The notes: generated by a model not told the origin, from the sequence alone. A stretch of 64,000 nt of DNA from Nocardioides mangrovicus (GCF_003674065.1 NZ_RDBE01000002.1:31829-95828), one strand, 5' to 3'. Shown: positions 1 through 9,103, counted from the stretch's first letter. Translations and numbers: made by a program.

Positions 1-587
1 TGTTCCTCACGCTGGTCACCGTCGTCCTCGCGGCACTGGTGGCCGGTGCCCTCGTCGTCACCGGTCCTGCCGCCCAGGCGATCGGGGACCAGTTGGGCAT
101 CGGCCGCACCGCCGTCGTCGCCTGGAACATCGCCAAGTGGCCGGTGATGCTCCTCGTCGTCGTGGTGATCGTGGCGCTCCTCTACTACGTGACGCCGAAC
201 GTGAAGCAACCCAGGTTCCGGTGGGTCTCGGCCGGAGCGCTGGTCGCGATCGTCGTCTGGATCGTCGTGTCGGCGGCCTTCGGGGTGTACGTCTCGCAGT
301 TCTCCAGCTACAACAAGACCTATGGCTCCCTGGCCGGTGTCATCGCGTTCCTGCTGTGGCTGTGGTTGACGAACCTCGCCCTGCTGTTCGGTGCCGAGCT
401 GGACTCCGAACTCGAACGCGGGCGCGAGCTGCAGGCCGGCATCGCGGCCGAGGAGACGGTCCAGCTACCCCCGCGCGACACCCGCAACACCGAGAAGGCG
501 GCGGCCCAGCACGAGGAGGACGTCGCCCGAGGGCGGCGGCTGCGCGTGAGTCGAGGTGCCGACGACGACCCCGAGGAGGATGATTGA
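1..587 (+). CDS. BrkB/YihY family inner-membrane protein, C-terminal part
   Basis: This is the 3' part of a gene that starts before the window; the frame is open from base 3. The visible ~194 residues hold four hydrophobic stretches. The last one runs into LFGAELDSELER, the family hallmark at the end of the YihY/BrkB fold. After it comes a charged cytoplasmic tail rich in Glu, Arg and Asp. The family consists of polytopic membrane proteins of uncertain role, once annotated as ribonuclease BN. The stop lies 1 base before the ATG of the next gene, so the two are probably co-transcribed. Confidence 0.85.
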   Translation, partial: FLTLVTVVLAALVAGALVVTGPAAQAIGDQLGIGRTAVVAWNIAKWPVMLLVVVVIVALLYYVTPNVKQPRFRWVSAGALVAIVVWIVVSAAFGVYVSQFSSYNKTYGSLAGVIAFLLWLWLTNLALLFGAELDSELERGRELQAGIAAEETVQLPPRDTRNTEKAAAQHEEDVARGRRLRVSRGADDDPEEDD

Positions 588-588
588 C

Positions 589-891
589 ATGCCTGGTCCA
601 GAACGATCGAACAGCTCGACGTCGGCCAAGGTGCTCTACCAGCCCGTGGGACTGGTCAGCAGCGTCGTGGCCGGTGTCGTGGCCGGTCAGGTGTTCAAGC
701 AGATCTGGAAGCACGCCGCTCCCGGCGACCAGGAGGACGCCCCGAAGGCGCTGGAGTCGGAGTACTCGCTGCGTGAGGTGGTCCTCGCCGCAGCCGTGCA
801 AGGAGCGATCTTCGCCGTGGTGAAGGCCCTGGTTAGCAGGGGCGGCGCGCGGGCGTTCGAGCGGTGGACCGGGGAGTGGCCCGGCGACTGA
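589..891 (+). CDS. DUF4235 family small membrane protein
   Basis: Encodes 100 residues. I chose the ATG at 589 because it follows the upstream stop by one base and lies after a GAGGAGG-like ribosome site at 573-580; an in-frame ATG 33 bases upstream would lie inside the previous gene. It has two hydrophobic helices, one near residues 16-35 (LVSSVVAGVVAGQVF) and one near 68-85, separated by a short acidic loop. This layout matches the DUF4235 family found widely in Actinobacteria. The function is unknown. It ends 12 bases before the convergent FAD gene. Confidence 0.75.
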   Translation: MPGPERSNSSTSAKVLYQPVGLVSSVVAGVVAGQVFKQIWKHAAPGDQEDAPKALESEYSLREVVLAAAVQGAIFAVVKALVSRGGARAFERWTGEWPGD

Positions 892-903
892 GCTGGGCTC
901 GTC

Positions 904-2253
904 CTAGCGTTCCAGCACCTCGGCGGCCAGGCGGCCGCCGATCAGGGCCTTGCCCAGCGCCGTCCCGGTGACGTAGGAGGTGCCGTGCAGACCGCCGCTC
1001 ACCTCGCCGACGGCGTGCAGGCCCGGGACGGGTACGCCGTCGAGGTCGAGCACGCGGGTGTGCTCATCGACCCGGACGCCGCCGAAGGTTGAGGTCATCA
1101 GCGTCCGCGCGGGGTAGGCGAAGAACGGCGGCCGGGTCAGCGGCACGAGGTCGCCGACGCCGTTGCACAGGTGCGTACGCCCGAGGGGGTCTGCGGCCTC
1201 ACCGACGGCGGCGCGGTTGTAGGAGGCCACCGTGTGCTCGAGGCGCTCCGCTGCGATGCCCATGCGCCCGGCCAGCTGCGGCAGCGAGTCGGCGACCAGC
1301 AGCCGACCCTTGTCCTCGAGGTGCCCGATGTCGGAGAGCGGCACGCCCGGCTCGGACCGGTCGCGCACCTGCTGGTCGAAGACCTCGAACGCCATCGCCC
1401 CCGGTTGGCGCAGCACCGCCTGGCCCAGCTCCTTGTAGGTGAGCGACTCGTCGACGAAGCGCTCCCCGGCGCGGTTGAGGATCACCGCGCCCAGGTAGAA
1501 GGCCGTCAGCAGCTCGTGCTCCTCCTCGCCAGTGTCGGGGTGCGACCCGAAGGTCCCCGAGACGTACCCGGTGTCGGCCAGGCCCGCACCCAGCCGCATC
1601 GCCATGCGCAACCCGTCGCCGGTGTTGCCGCGACCGCCGTAGGGCAGCGCGGCCAGCTGGGCCGGTGCGAAGAGCTCGATCAACTCCGGTGAGCGGGTGA
1701 AGCCGCCGCTGGCGAGTACCACGCCGAGGCCGGCCCGGATGCCGTCGACGCCGGTGACACCGGGCACGCCGGGCACCCCCGACTCGCCGACGTCGAGCCG
1801 GGCGGCCGGGCTCGCGGTCCGCAGCTCGGCGCCCGGGGCCTGCTCCAGTCGCCGGCGCAGCTCGCCGAGGAGGTCGAGGACGTCGGTGTGGTGGCTGCGT
1901 GGCACCGACTGGCCGGCGCTGAGCTTGACCACGTCGTAGTCGGCGCCGAGCTCGCGCGACCACGCGTACGCCGCGCCCTGGTGGGCGACGTAGGCCCGCA
2001 CCAGCTCCGGCCGCGGTCGTCCGCCGCCGGCCAGCACCATGTCGCGCACGAAGCGCTCGTCGTCGTCCTCGATGCCCAGCCGTTGCTGCTCCGGCGTGCC
2101 CGAGAAGGCGAACCAGCCACCGCTCATCGCGCTGCTGCCGCCGGGGCGGTCGGTCTTCTCCAGCACCAGCACCGAGAGGCCGAGCTCGGTGGCCCGGACG
2201 GCCGTGGCCAGCCCGGCGAGCCCCGCCCCCACGACGACGACGTCGCGCGTCAC
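904..2253 (-). CDS. FAD-dependent oxidoreductase, fumarate reductase flavoprotein/ketosteroid dehydrogenase type
   Basis: Encodes 449 residues from a GTG start that overlaps the upstream stop by 4 bases. The N-terminal dinucleotide fold has G9-x-G11-x-x-G14 with Glu32 at the end of the second strand, followed by the DRPGGSSAMSGG loop. The C-terminus has GLHAVGEVSGGLHG and GTALGKALIGG, the second FAD-contact region of soluble fumarate-reductase-like flavoproteins. Relatives oxidise or reduce C-C bonds next to carbonyls or carboxylates, for example tricarballylate dehydrogenase, urocanate reductase and 3-ketosteroid dehydrogenase. It is the last gene of a leftward operon with acyl-CoA enzymes, so it probably oxidises the imported acid. 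The substrate cannot be read from sequence. Confidence 0.8.
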   Translation of the reverse strand: MTRDVVVVGAGLAGLATAVRATELGLSVLVLEKTDRPGGSSAMSGGWFAFSGTPEQQRLGIEDDDERFVRDMVLAGGGRPRPELVRAYVAHQGAAYAWSRELGADYDVVKLSAGQSVPRSHHTDVLDLLGELRRRLEQAPGAELRTASPAARLDVGESGVPGVPGVTGVDGIRAGLGVVLASGGFTRSPELIELFAPAQLAALPYGGRGNTGDGLRMAMRLGAGLADTGYVSGTFGSHPDTGEEEHELLTAFYLGAVILNRAGERFVDESLTYKELGQAVLRQPGAMAFEVFDQQVRDRSEPGVPLSDIGHLEDKGRLLVADSLPQLAGRMGIAAERLEHTVASYNRAAVGEAADPLGRTHLCNGVGDLVPLTRPPFFAYPARTLMTSTFGGVRVDEHTRVLDLDGVPVPGLHAVGEVSGGLHGTSYVTGTALGKALIGGRLAAEVLER

Positions 2254-2687
2254 GGGGTCGGCTGTCGCAGCAGCAGCGCCTCGGCGGCCAGCCGGTAGCC
2301 GTGCGGGCCGGCGCCGGTGAGGTAGACCGTGGCGTAGGGCGCGAACACGTCGGTGCGCTCGCGGCCGTCGATGGCCGGGAAGGCCGAGATGTGGACGACC
2401 GCCAGCGGCAGGCCGGAGTCCTTGCAGGCGTCGAGCAGCGGGTAGCCGGTGGAGGTGAACCCGGCGGGGTTGAGCACCAGCGCGTCGAGGTCGTCGCCGT
2501 GCTCGTGAAGCCAGTCCACGAGCACCCCCTCGTGGTTGGACTGCACGTGACCGGCGACGAAGCCGAGCCGGCGCCCGGCGGCGTCGATGTCCTCGGTGAT
2601 CTGCGCCAGCGTCGTGGTGCCGTACTTCGCCGGGTCACGCCGGCCCAGCCGGTTCAGGTTCGAGCCCTGCAGGACGCCGAGCCGCAT
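2250..2687 (-). CDS. Type II 3-dehydroquinate dehydratase-like protein (diverged AroQ paralog)
   Basis: Encodes 145 residues, the normal length for type II dehydroquinases. The N-terminal signature is present (GSNLNRLGRRDPAKYG), with the Asn, Arg and lid Tyr of the family, as is SNHEGVLVDWLHE. The later substrate-binding loop is altered. Where AroQ has HISN followed by a REEFRHHS-like segment, this protein has HISA, a short insert and GRERTDVFAP. It sits inside a catabolic operon rather than with aro genes and starts 1 base inside the preceding stop. I infer a catabolic dehydratase or lyase on a dehydroquinate-like acid rather than the housekeeping shikimate enzyme. Confidence 0.75.
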   Translation of the reverse strand: MRLGVLQGSNLNRLGRRDPAKYGTTTLAQITEDIDAAGRRLGFVAGHVQSNHEGVLVDWLHEHGDDLDALVLNPAGFTSTGYPLLDACKDSGLPLAVVHISAFPAIDGRERTDVFAPYATVYLTGAGPHGYRLAAEALLLRQPTP

Positions 2688-3490
2688 CACGGCCGGTCGC
2701 CGTAGCTGGGCAGGATCGAGGGCGGCATCGGACCCTTGTTGCGTCGCCCGGAGCCACTCTCCTCCCAGGCGTGGGCCAAGATCCCGATGCTGCGGCTGAG
2801 CACGAAGAAGCCGCGGGCCAGCGGAGGCGGGAAGCCCAGCTCGGCGTAGATCACCGCGGTCGCACCGTCGATGTTCATCGGCACCGGGCGTGGGCGACCC
2901 TCGGCCAGCGCGTCCTCGACGGCCAGGGCGGCGGCCAGGTGCTCGCCGGCGACGTCCCCGGCGTCGCACGCCCGGGCCACCAGCGCGAGCAGCGGGTCGC
3001 GGCGGGGGTCGCGAGGGTGGAAGCGGTGGCCGAAGCCGGGCAGGTAGGGCGAGCGCTCGCGCCAGGCCGCCACCACCTCGCGGGCCGCCGGCGCCCCGCC
3101 GGCGGCGACCACCTCGGCGAGGAGCTCGACGCACTGCTCGCCGGCGCCGCCGTGGGAGTCGCCGAGGGTGTTGACCGCGCTGGCCATCGCGTTGTTGATC
3201 CCGATCCCGCAGGTGGCGGCCATCCGGGCCACCGCGATGGACGGCGCCTGCGGGCCGTGGTCCATCGAGCCCACCAGGGCGGCCTCCAGCAGCCGCGCCT
3301 GCCCGGGGGTCGGCCGGTCGCCACGCACCAGCAGCCACGCGGCGCTGACCAGGTCGGTGTGGCCGATGAGGTCTTGCACCGGCACACCTCGGTGCTCGAC
3401 GACGCCCGGCGCGATGCGGGTGACGCTGGTGCGCCACCAGTCGGCGACGTCGCCCACGCTCGGCTCGCCGTACCGCTCGGTCAGGCTCAC
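2687..3490 (-). CDS. Citryl-CoA lyase / short citrate-synthase-family enzyme
   Basis: Encodes 267 residues from a GTG that overlaps the CoA-transferase stop (GTGA). It is a citrate-synthase fold cut down to the region around the active site. GFGHRFHPRDPR carries the catalytic His155, and PMNIDGATAVIYAELGF aligns with the NVDFYSG motif of citrate synthase, giving Asp208 as the catalytic acid. True citrate synthases are about 400 residues or longer; short forms of this type are usually annotated as citryl-CoA lyases. Next to a class III CoA-transferase it would split an activated 3-hydroxy-carboxylate into acetyl-CoA and an oxo-acid. That order of events is inferred from the neighbours. Confidence 0.78.
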   Translation of the reverse strand: MSLTERYGEPSVGDVADWWRTSVTRIAPGVVEHRGVPVQDLIGHTDLVSAAWLLVRGDRPTPGQARLLEAALVGSMDHGPQAPSIAVARMAATCGIGINNAMASAVNTLGDSHGGAGEQCVELLAEVVAAGGAPAAREVVAAWRERSPYLPGFGHRFHPRDPRRDPLLALVARACDAGDVAGEHLAAALAVEDALAEGRPRPVPMNIDGATAVIYAELGFPPPLARGFFVLSRSIGILAHAWEESGSGRRNKGPMPPSILPSYGDRP

Positions 3491-4665
3491 GCCGCGCCGT
3501 CCTGCTGTCGGGTCAGGCCCGGGATCTGGTCGTTGTGCTCGCCCAGCGTCGGCGGCGGCCCCTGCGGGTGCAGCGGCCGGCCGTCGACCAGGACGCCGTT
3601 GCCGCTGGTGCGCACGACGCGGTCGGCGTCGCCGGGGAAGGGCACGTCGTGGAAGAAGCGCCGGTGGGCCAGCTGCTCCTGCTCGACGGCCTGGGCGACG
3701 GTGAGGATCCGTGCGGCCGGCACCCCGACCGCCGACAGCTCCTTCTCCCACACCGCCGCGTCGCGCGTCGACAGGGCGGCGTTGATCTCGACGTTGAGCT
3801 CGGCGCGGTGCCGCTTGCGGTCCTCACGCGTGGCGAACCGAGGGTCGTGCAGCAGGTCGGCCCGGTCGAGGAGCTCGCACAGGCTGACGAACTGGGCCTG
3901 GCGGTTGGCGGCGATGTTGAGCGGCCCGTCGGCGGCGTCGAAGGTGCCCGACGGTGCAGCCGTGGCGTTCTGGTCGCCCATCGGCAGCGTCTCGACCCCG
4001 CTGATGAGGTAGTTCGACACCGCCCAGCCCATCGCCGAGACCGACGCCTCCAGCATCGAGAGGTCCAGGTGCGCGCCGCGGCCCGACCGAGCGCGCCCGG
4101 CCAGGGCGCTGGCCACCGCGAAGGCGGCCATCAGCCCACCCACGCTGTCGCACACCGGGAAGCCGATGCGCAGCGGCGCGGTCTCGGCGGTACCGGTGAT
4201 GGCCATCATCCCCGAGAGCCCCTGGATCACCTGGTCGTAGGCCGGGGACTGACTGGCCGGCCCGTTCTGCCCGAAGCCGGAGATGGCGCAATAGACCAGC
4301 CGGGGGTTGAGCTGGCGCAGCGTCTCCCAGTCGTAGCCGAGCCGGTCCATGACCCCGGCCCGGAAGTTCTCCAGCAGCACGTCGCTGCTGCGCACCATCG
4401 CCTCGAAGCTGACCCGGTCGGCGGCGTCCTTGAGGTCCAGCTCGATGGACTTCTTGCCCGCGTTCTGGGCGAGGAAGGAGGCGCCCAGCCCGGCCTCGTT
4501 GAGCGCGGCGTCGGGACCGAGGTGCCGCGCCAGGTCGCCGGTGCCCGGCTTCTCGATCTTGACGACCTCGGCCCCCATCAGCGAGAGCTGATAGCTGCAG
4601 TAGGGGCCGGCGAGGACGTTGGTGAGGTCGAGCACCCTGACCCCGGCTAGCGGGCGCTGGTCCAC
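3487..4665 (-). CDS. CaiB/BaiF class III CoA-transferase
   Basis: Encodes 392 residues. I chose the GTG at 4665 because a good AAGGAG-like site lies about 10 bases upstream and the protein then begins VDQRPLAGVRVLDLTNVLAGP, the standard family start. Further markers are GAEVVKIEKPGTGD, VLLENFRAGVMDRLG, CAISGFGQNGP and Asp144 in SPAYDQVIQGLSG, which aligns with the aspartate that forms the acyl-anhydride in formyl-CoA transferase. It moves CoA between carboxylic acids. As the first enzyme gene after the IclR regulator in the leftward arm, it probably activates the substrate for the citryl-CoA-lyase-like enzyme. Confidence 0.9.
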   Translation of the reverse strand: MDQRPLAGVRVLDLTNVLAGPYCSYQLSLMGAEVVKIEKPGTGDLARHLGPDAALNEAGLGASFLAQNAGKKSIELDLKDAADRVSFEAMVRSSDVLLENFRAGVMDRLGYDWETLRQLNPRLVYCAISGFGQNGPASQSPAYDQVIQGLSGMMAITGTAETAPLRIGFPVCDSVGGLMAAFAVASALAGRARSGRGAHLDLSMLEASVSAMGWAVSNYLISGVETLPMGDQNATAAPSGTFDAADGPLNIAANRQAQFVSLCELLDRADLLHDPRFATREDRKRHRAELNVEINAALSTRDAAVWEKELSAVGVPAARILTVAQAVEQEQLAHRRFFHDVPFPGDADRVVRTSGNGVLVDGRPLHPQGPPPTLGEHNDQIPGLTRQQDGAA

Positions 4666-4697
4666 GGTGGTCGTGCTCCTTCGGTGGAGTGGATGGG

Positions 4698-5531
4698 TCA
4701 GTGAGCCAGGGGGTGGGCGAGCCCCCGCTCGGTCATGCGGGAGGAGACCGAGCGCAGGTCGGCCTCGAACTCCACGACTCGCTCCTCGGTGAAGCGCGCG
4801 GTGGGCCCCGAGATGGTCAGCGCGGCGAGCACCGTGCCGCGCCGGTCGCGCACCGGCACCGCGACGGCGGAGACACCGACCTCGCGCTCGCCGTGGCTCA
4901 CCGCGAAACCGTCCTCGCCGGCCCGCTGCACGTCCTCGCGCAGCGCCTCGAGCGCGACGCTGCCCTCGGGGGAGTCCGCTGCGACCCGCTCCAGGACGCT
5001 GCCCGTCGCGCCGTCGAGCAGAATCTTCGACGACGCACCCGACCACAGCGGCAGCTCGTCGCCCACCTGCACCACGTGACGCAGGGTCTGGGTGCCCTGG
5101 TGCTGGGCCACGCACACGCGGTGGATGTCGCGGCGCACGTAGAGGTTGACCGTCTCGCGGGTCTGCAGCGAGAGACCGCGCATCAGCTCGCGGGTCTCAG
5201 CCGGCAGCTCCCAGGCGCGGCGCGCCAGGTGCGCCCACCGCCACAATCCGGGACCGGCGGTGACGCCCTGCGGGGTGGTCCAGGTCAACCCGTTGCGCTC
5301 CAGGGTCTGCAGCAGCCGAACGACCGTGGTCTTGGCCAGACCGGTCTCGCGCACGATCTCGGGCACGGTGATCGTGGTGCGCTCCTCGTCGAGCAGCTGC
5401 AAGATCTCGATCGCGCGCTGGACGCTGCGCACGCCGCCGGACTCGCCGGCGTCCGCACCCGCCGTCGCGGGGAGAGCCGGCTCGGCGGGGTCCGATGCGG
5501 GGGTTGGGGTCGCGCTCGTCTCGACACTCAT
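4698..5531 (-). CDS. IclR family transcriptional regulator
   Basis: Encodes 277 residues. After a low-complexity Ala/Pro/Glu N-terminus of about 33 residues comes the winged helix (SVQRAIEILQLLDEE, ETGLAKTTVVRLLQTLERNG), then the IclR ligand domain from about residue 105 to the end, including WSGASSKILLD and GVSAVAVPVRD. It is the first gene of the leftward arm and diverges from the aldehyde dehydrogenase. It is therefore the likely local regulator of the whole island, with a small-molecule effector from the pathway. Its 5' intergenic region holds repeated GGTCC motifs. Confidence 0.92.
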   Translation of the reverse strand: MSVETSATPTPASDPAEPALPATAGADAGESGGVRSVQRAIEILQLLDEERTTITVPEIVRETGLAKTTVVRLLQTLERNGLTWTTPQGVTAGPGLWRWAHLARRAWELPAETRELMRGLSLQTRETVNLYVRRDIHRVCVAQHQGTQTLRHVVQVGDELPLWSGASSKILLDGATGSVLERVAADSPEGSVALEALREDVQRAGEDGFAVSHGEREVGVSAVAVPVRDRRGTVLAALTISGPTARFTEERVVEFEADLRSVSSRMTERGLAHPLAH

Positions 5532-5659
5532 GTCGTCTCGTCCTCCCTCGACGGTGCTGGTTCCCCATCATCGGCCCGACCGTGCCGCCGAGCGGGTTTT
5601 CCGCCTCGCCGACGCCCGACCCCTTGCACGTGACCGCTGTCACCCCCTACGTTACACAG

Positions 5660-5686
5660 GGTCCACACAACGGTCCAGATGGTCCG
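5660..5686. promoter_or_regulatory. Candidate IclR operator between divergent arms
   Basis: The 176-base gap between the IclR gene and the aldehyde dehydrogenase contains three GGTCC motifs at 5660-5664, 5672-5676 and 5681-5685 (two read GGTCCA, the last GGTCCG), just upstream of the rightward gene's GAGGAG ribosome site. Clustered half-sites in a divergent control region suit an IclR regulator. No footprint or family consensus was available, so the assignment is tentative. Confidence 0.3.
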
Positions 5687-5707
5687 ACTAGCGGTTCGAG
5701 GAGTGCG

Positions 5708-7252
5708 ATGAGCGACGACGGTCGAGGCTCGGAGCTGGCCGGCCTGCTCGAGCAGGCCGAGGCCGAGGAGGTAGTCGTCGCGAAGGCGTTCATCGCTGGT
5801 CGCTGGACGACCACGACCCAGCGCCACGACCGGGTGGGGCCGTGGCTGCGCCGGGTCGTCTCGACCGCCTGGCAGGCCGACGCCGACGTCGTCGAGGCCG
5901 CCCGTGAGGCGGCTCGCGACGGCGCCCGGGTAGTCGCCCGGCTCTCGCCCGCGTCACGGGCCGAGGTGCTCGCCCGCGCGGCCGACCTGGCCGTCGTGCA
6001 CCGCGACCGGCTGGCCCGCCTCATCGCCCTGGAGCTGGGCAAGCCGGTGCGCGATGGCGGCAAGGAGGTCGACCGGGTGGCCGACACCTTCACCGTCTGC
6101 GCCGATGAGACCCGGCGCATCGGGGGCGAGGTGCTGCCGGTGGCCGGCTACGCCAGCGGCGTCGGCAACACGGCCATGACGATGCGCGCGCCGCTCGGCG
6201 TCGCGCTCGCCATCACCCCGTTCAACGCCCCGGCCAACCTGCTGGCCCACAAGCTGGGCGCCTCCTTCGCCGCCGGCAACACCACCCTGGTCAAGTCGCC
6301 GCCCCAGGCGCCGGCGGTCACCGCCGCGGTGGTGGCCCTGCTGCTCGAGGCCGGGATGCCGCCGGCCGCGGTGCAGCTGATGCACGGCGGCGGAGAGCTG
6401 GGCGCACGGCTGTGCGGGCTGCCCGAAGTGGCCGTCATCAGCTTCACCGGCAGCGCCGAGACCGGGGCAGCGGTGGCCCGGGCCGCCGGCGCGAAGCGGC
6501 TGGTGCTCGAGCTGGGCGGCAACGCCGCCACCATCGTCTGCGACGACGCGGACCTCTCCCGCGCCGCGCGCATCTGCGCGGCGACCGGCTACTCCAACTC
6601 CGGGCAGAGCTGCATCTCGGTGCAGCGGGTGTACGCCCACGCCAGCGTCGCCGACGTGTTCGTCGCCCTGCTCACCAAGGAGGTCGAGGCGCTCGTCGTC
6701 GGCGACCCCCAGCAGCCGCAGACCGAGGTCGGGTCCATGGTCGACGAGGCCGCGGCCAGCCGCGTGGAGGGCTGGATCGCGGCGGCCGTCGCGCAGGGCG
6801 CGGTGCTGGCAACGGGTGGCGTCCGAGACGGCGCCACCCTCACGCCCGGTCTGGTCGTCGACCCGCCCGACGACGCCGACATCGTGCGCCACGAGGCCTT
6901 CGGCGCCGTGGTGGTGGTGATGCGCTTCGAGGACTTCGACGAGGTCGTCGAACGCTGCAACGCGAGCCGCTACGGCCTGCAGGCGGGTCTGTTCACCCAG
7001 CGGCTCGACACCGTGCTGCGCGCCTGGCGCGACCTGGAGGTCGGTGCGGTCGTGGTCAACGGCTCCTCGAACTTCCGCCTCGACCACGTGCCGTTCGGCG
7101 GGGTGAAGGACTCCGGCTTCGGCCGGGAGTCGCCGCGCCACATGATCGAGGACTACACGTCGGTCAAGACGCTCCTCGTCAAGGACCTGTCCGTCTGGGG
7201 CACCGAATCCGCCCCTCCCGCGCCCGCCCCCACGAAGGAGACCCGCGCATGA
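5708..7252 (+). CDS. NAD(P)-dependent aldehyde dehydrogenase
   Basis: Encodes 514 residues from ATG 5708, with GAGGAG 6-11 bases upstream. Catalytic residues fall at the textbook positions: Glu268 in LVLELGGNAA and Cys302 in GQSCISVQRVYAH. The cofactor site shows ITPFNAPANL, a lysine in VKSPPQAP and FTGSAETG. The GQSCISVQRVY form is shared with lactaldehyde, phosphonoacetaldehyde and sulfoacetaldehyde-type dehydrogenases, so the aldehyde may be small and polar. Its TGA overlaps the ATG of the TPP enzyme. I infer that it oxidises the aldehyde released by that enzyme. The last ~15 residues are a Pro/Ala tail. Confidence 0.9.
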   Translation: MSDDGRGSELAGLLEQAEAEEVVVAKAFIAGRWTTTTQRHDRVGPWLRRVVSTAWQADADVVEAAREAARDGARVVARLSPASRAEVLARAADLAVVHRDRLARLIALELGKPVRDGGKEVDRVADTFTVCADETRRIGGEVLPVAGYASGVGNTAMTMRAPLGVALAITPFNAPANLLAHKLGASFAAGNTTLVKSPPQAPAVTAAVVALLLEAGMPPAAVQLMHGGGELGARLCGLPEVAVISFTGSAETGAAVARAAGAKRLVLELGGNAATIVCDDADLSRAARICAATGYSNSGQSCISVQRVYAHASVADVFVALLTKEVEALVVGDPQQPQTEVGSMVDEAAASRVEGWIAAAVAQGAVLATGGVRDGATLTPGLVVDPPDDADIVRHEAFGAVVVVMRFEDFDEVVERCNASRYGLQAGLFTQRLDTVLRAWRDLEVGAVVVNGSSNFRLDHVPFGGVKDSGFGRESPRHMIEDYTSVKTLLVKDLSVWGTESAPPAPAPTKETRA

Positions 7253-9054
7253 CCGCCGTGCTGCCCACCCAGTCCGACCACGCCACTGCCGGCACCGCTC
7301 CCGGCGCCACCACCGGCACCACGGCCGCCGAGGTACTGGTGCGCCAGCTGGAGAGCTACGGCGTCGAGTACGTCTTCGGCACCTGCGGGCACACCAACAT
7401 CGCCCTGCTCGATGCCATCGGCCGCAGCTCCATCGAGTTCGTCATCGCCCGGCACGAGCAGGCCGCAGCCCACGCCGCCGACGGCTACGCCCGGATGACC
7501 GGCAAGCCCGGCGTGGTGCTGGTGCACGTCGGACCGGGCCTGATGAACGCCACCACCGGCGTGGCCACCGCCGCCTTCGACTCGGTGCCGCTGGTCTGCA
7601 TCGCCGGCGACATCCCCTCCTACTACTACGGCCGCCACCCCCACCAGGAGGTCAACCTGCACGGCGAGGCCGAGCAGGGGGCCATGTTCCGCCCGTTCTG
7701 CAAGCACGTGTGGAACGTGCACCGCGTGGCCGACCTGCCCCGCTTCGTCGAGCGGGCGTTCTGGACCGCCACCTCCGGGCGGCCCGGCGCGGTACTGGTC
7801 AACGTGCCGATGGACCACTTCTCCCGGCCGCTACCGGCCGAGGAGGCGACGCGCTACCCGCTCGTCGCCAGCACCACCACGCCCGACCTCGACCCCGCCG
7901 ACGCCGAGCGCATCGCCGAGCTGCTGATCGGGGCCGAGCGGCCGTTGCTCTACGTGGGCGGTGGGCTGCGCACGGCCGCCGGCCGCGCGGCGGTGATCGG
8001 GCTCGCCGAGCACCTCGACGTGCCGGTGGTGCACTCGCTGATGGCCAAGGGCACCCTGCCCGACCGGCACCCGCTGCTGATGGGCATGCCCGGCTTCTGG
8101 GGGCTGGAGCTGACCAACGACTACGCCCGCGAGGCCGACGTCGTGGTGGCCGTCGGCACCCGCTTCGCCGAGACCGACGCCAGCTCCTGGGACGAGCGCT
8201 ACACGTGGCGGATGCCGCCCACGCGGCTGGTGCAGATCGACCTCGACCCGGCCGAGATCGGGCGCAACTACCCCGTCGAGATCGGCGTGGTGGCCGATGC
8301 CACCAAGGCGATGACCGCCGTGCTCGCGGCCGTGCAGCGGGCCGAGCCGCAGGCGCGCACCGTGCCGGGGCGCCGCGAGCAGATCGTCGCTGCTCGCGAG
8401 GAGGTCTTCTCCGCCAGCGAGCAGCGCGGCGCCAGCGAGGACTTCCCGCTGCGTCCCGAGCGGATCCTGCGCGACCTGCGCGAGGCGCTGCCCGACGACG
8501 CGGTGCTGGTCACCGACGTCGGCTGGAACAAGAACGGCGTCGCCCAGTGCTACCCGCTGCCCGAGGAGGGCCGCTTCATCACCCCCGGTGGGCTCTCGAC
8601 CATGGGCTTCGGTCCCGCCGCGGCGCTCGGGGTGCAGCTGGCGCAGCCCGACCGGGTCGTGGTGGCGCTGGTCGGCGACGGCGGCATGAGCGCCCAGCTG
8701 CCGGCCGTGCCGATGGCGGTCGAGCGAGGGCTGCCCGTGGTGTTCGTCGTGATGAACAACCGGGCGCACGGCACCATCGCCGATCTGCAGGCCGGCAGCT
8801 TCGGACAGTCCTACGGCTGCGAGTTCGTCGGCCCCGACGGCCGGCCGTACTCGCCCGACTTCGCCGCGTACGCCCGTGCGTGCGGCGCCGACGGCTACCT
8901 GCCCACCAGCGCCGCCGAGTTCGCCGAGCAGCTGGGCCGAGCCGTCGCCGCCCGCCGGCCCGCGGTGGTCGATGTCGCGATGGTCAACGAGCCGGTGCCC
9001 ACGCCGGGCCACTGGAACATCAAGGACATCTACGCCGGCACGTTCTCGGACTGA
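7249..9054 (+). CDS. Thiamine-diphosphate-dependent enzyme, acetolactate synthase family
   Basis: Encodes 601 residues with the three domains of the family. The N-terminal PYR domain has the catalytic Glu70 in ARHEQAAAHAADGYARMTG. A central domain follows (about 200-330). The C-terminal PP domain has GDGGMSAQLPAV followed by VVMNNRAHGT, the GDG-x(n)-NN diphosphate/Mg site. It differs from biosynthetic acetolactate synthase by GTCGHTNIALLD at the start and a His/Tyr-rich segment (PSYYYGRHPHQEVN). It is coupled to an aldehyde dehydrogenase and far from ilv genes, so a catabolic 2-hydroxyacyl lyase or 2-oxoacid decarboxylase role is more likely. Confidence 0.85.
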   Translation: MTAVLPTQSDHATAGTAPGATTGTTAAEVLVRQLESYGVEYVFGTCGHTNIALLDAIGRSSIEFVIARHEQAAAHAADGYARMTGKPGVVLVHVGPGLMNATTGVATAAFDSVPLVCIAGDIPSYYYGRHPHQEVNLHGEAEQGAMFRPFCKHVWNVHRVADLPRFVERAFWTATSGRPGAVLVNVPMDHFSRPLPAEEATRYPLVASTTTPDLDPADAERIAELLIGAERPLLYVGGGLRTAAGRAAVIGLAEHLDVPVVHSLMAKGTLPDRHPLLMGMPGFWGLELTNDYAREADVVVAVGTRFAETDASSWDERYTWRMPPTRLVQIDLDPAEIGRNYPVEIGVVADATKAMTAVLAAVQRAEPQARTVPGRREQIVAAREEVFSASEQRGASEDFPLRPERILRDLREALPDDAVLVTDVGWNKNGVAQCYPLPEEGRFITPGGLSTMGFGPAAALGVQLAQPDRVVVALVGDGGMSAQLPAVPMAVERGLPVVFVVMNNRAHGTIADLQAGSFGQSYGCEFVGPDGRPYSPDFAAYARACGADGYLPTSAAEFAEQLGRAVAARRPAVVDVAMVNEPVPTPGHWNIKDIYAGTFSD

Positions 9055-9103
9055 GTCGCTCCCCACCCACCAGCAAGCCCACCCAGGAAGCAGCAGGTCA
9101 CTC

